A stretch of 6,472 nt of DNA from CAKVLS01 sp045605365 (GTDB taxonomy: Bacteria; Bacillota; Clostridia; Christensenellales; UBA1242), in contig JAZUPV010000030.1 of assembly GCA_045605365.1 (NCBI GenBank), positions 1-6,472 on the forward strand, written 5' to 3'. Position numbers and translations under genes: made by a program. Positions within the stretch are counted from its first letter, which is position 1; each line of letters begins with the position of its first letter. This document shows positions 6,023 to 6,472 of this stretch, in pieces. The notes below the pieces were generated by a model, which searched no databases, was not told the origin of the DNA, and was given only the letters and a program-made list of their open reading frames with translations.

Positions 6023-6033
6023 AGTGGCAAACA

Positions 6034-6040
6034 TCCTTTT
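6034..6040 (-). promoter_or_regulatory. argR ribosome binding site that decides the start
   Basis: On the minus strand AAAAGGA directly abuts the ATG at 6034, so it cannot serve that codon. It stands 11 nt before the ATG at 6022, which leaves 6022 as the likely initiation codon. The call is inference from spacing. Confidence 0.6.
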
Positions 6041-6051
6041 AAATTTATAGT

Positions 6052-6219
6052 TGAATATTTATACATTTATAAATATGCATAAATTAATTTTTACGACAAA
6101 ATAATTATACAATATCATTTATAATTATGCAAGAGTTTTTTGCATAATTATGCATAAATTTTTCGTATAAATATTCATATCAATTATTAAATATAAACCA
6201 GCTTATGAATAATTATAAA
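6052..6219. promoter_or_regulatory. Cluster of ARG-box-like palindromes upstream of argR
   Basis: The ARG-box core is TGAAT-N4-ATTCA in A/T-rich context. Matches are TGAATATTTATACA (6052-6065, plus), the near-identical TGAATATTTATACG (6177-6164, minus), the perfect palindrome TGCATAATTATGCA (6141-6154), TTTATAATTATGCA (6118-6131) and TGAATAATTATAAA (6206-6219). They surround the argR promoter, with one site just upstream of and one over the -35, and one in the leader. Autorepression by ArgR is inferred. The A/T-rich background raises the chance of some spurious matches. Confidence 0.5.
6104..6132 (-). promoter_or_regulatory. Sigma-A-type promoter of argR
   Basis: The minus strand reads TTGCAT (6132-6127), a 17-nt spacer, then TATAAT (6109-6104). 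The predicted start is near 6097, about 75 nt before the argR ATG. The -35 overlaps an ARG-box-like half palindrome (6118-6131), and other boxes lie on both sides, as expected for an autoregulated promoter. Confidence 0.62.
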
Positions 6220-6472
6220 TACACAACATATAGTTTAATTTTGCAACAATAATCAACTACATATTGGACACGTTATATAATTATAACTTCACACCTCCGC
6301 CCTAAAGTTAGACTCACAAACAAATTTTATTAACAATATTTTTTAAACAAACCCATTTTAAACAAAACTATTCGCTCCACACCCAAGCACAGACAACCCG
6401 CTGACAGAAATAAAAAACACCCGACAACAAAGACCGCATATCAAAAATACTTTAATATATACATAACAGCTT
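6220..6472. other. Gene-free region of unknown role upstream of argR
   Basis: With the argR control region this completes a stretch of over 430 nt without a supportable gene. It holds an inverted repeat GTTATA-TAAT-TATAAC (6272-6287) and an SD-like GGAGG on the minus strand (6294-6298) with no start codon at working distance. Between about 6350 and 6440 there is a patch richer in GC than its surroundings, with far more C than G on the plus strand. Short frames open to the right edge exist on both strands (minus 6471-6358, plus 6334-6472). Neither has a good start, SD or recognisable product. Confidence 0.6.

Noticed and set aside
6358..6471. Minus-strand frame open to the right edge, Cys-rich and hydrophobic (about 37 codons)
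   Set aside because: No start is visible, codons are unlike those of the neighbouring genes, there is no family match, and a similar length is open by chance on the plus strand.

Overview
The window is an AT-rich chromosomal segment from an endospore-forming Bacillota, most likely a member of Clostridia. The main evidence is the gene order argR - recN - spoIVB - spo0A, a classic conserved block of spore formers. It is followed by spoIIM and a purine nucleoside phosphorylase (PNP) homologue. Every supported gene lies on the minus strand, so transcription runs from high to low coordinates. Low GC, TAA/TAG stop codons in all five complete genes and typical Shine-Dalgarno (SD) sites before most genes fit this placement.

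Layout in transcription order. 6472-6035: gene-free region. Its left half carries the argR promoter and a cluster of ARG-box-like palindromes; the right half has no assignable gene. 6022-5564: argR, closed by a perfect intrinsic terminator that contains its stop codon. 5476-3773: recN, with its own sigma-A-like promoter. 3701-2466: spoIVB, a PDZ/S55 serine peptidase whose SD lies in a strong hairpin directly before the start codon. 2465-2235: very AT-rich leader of spo0A with three tandem 10-bp repeats and an extended -10 promoter. 2234-1497: spo0A, divergent, ending in another terminator hairpin that includes the stop codon. 1441-815: spoIIM-like membrane protein. 779-1: PNP homologue, running off the left edge.

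How the genes relate. Spo0A is the master regulator of entry into sporulation. SpoIIM acts in the mother cell in engulfment and septal peptidoglycan remodelling. SpoIVB is the forespore protease that signals across the intermembrane space to activate the sigma-K pathway. RecN repairs double-strand breaks and ArgR controls arginine metabolism. The terminators and the repeated TTG-N17-TATAAT promoters suggest that argR, recN and spoIVB are largely separate transcription units here, unlike a simple operon.

No mobile element, CRISPR array or wholly new multi-gene system is visible. The unusual content is in diverged versions of known proteins. Spo0A has a degenerate receiver, a changed recognition-helix residue and a shortened sigma-A-contact loop, together with unusual tandem sites upstream. 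The PNP homologue has three of its phosphate-site residues replaced although its purine-contacting residues are kept. These residue comparisons rest on recalled Bacillus subtilis and human family sequences aligned by eye.
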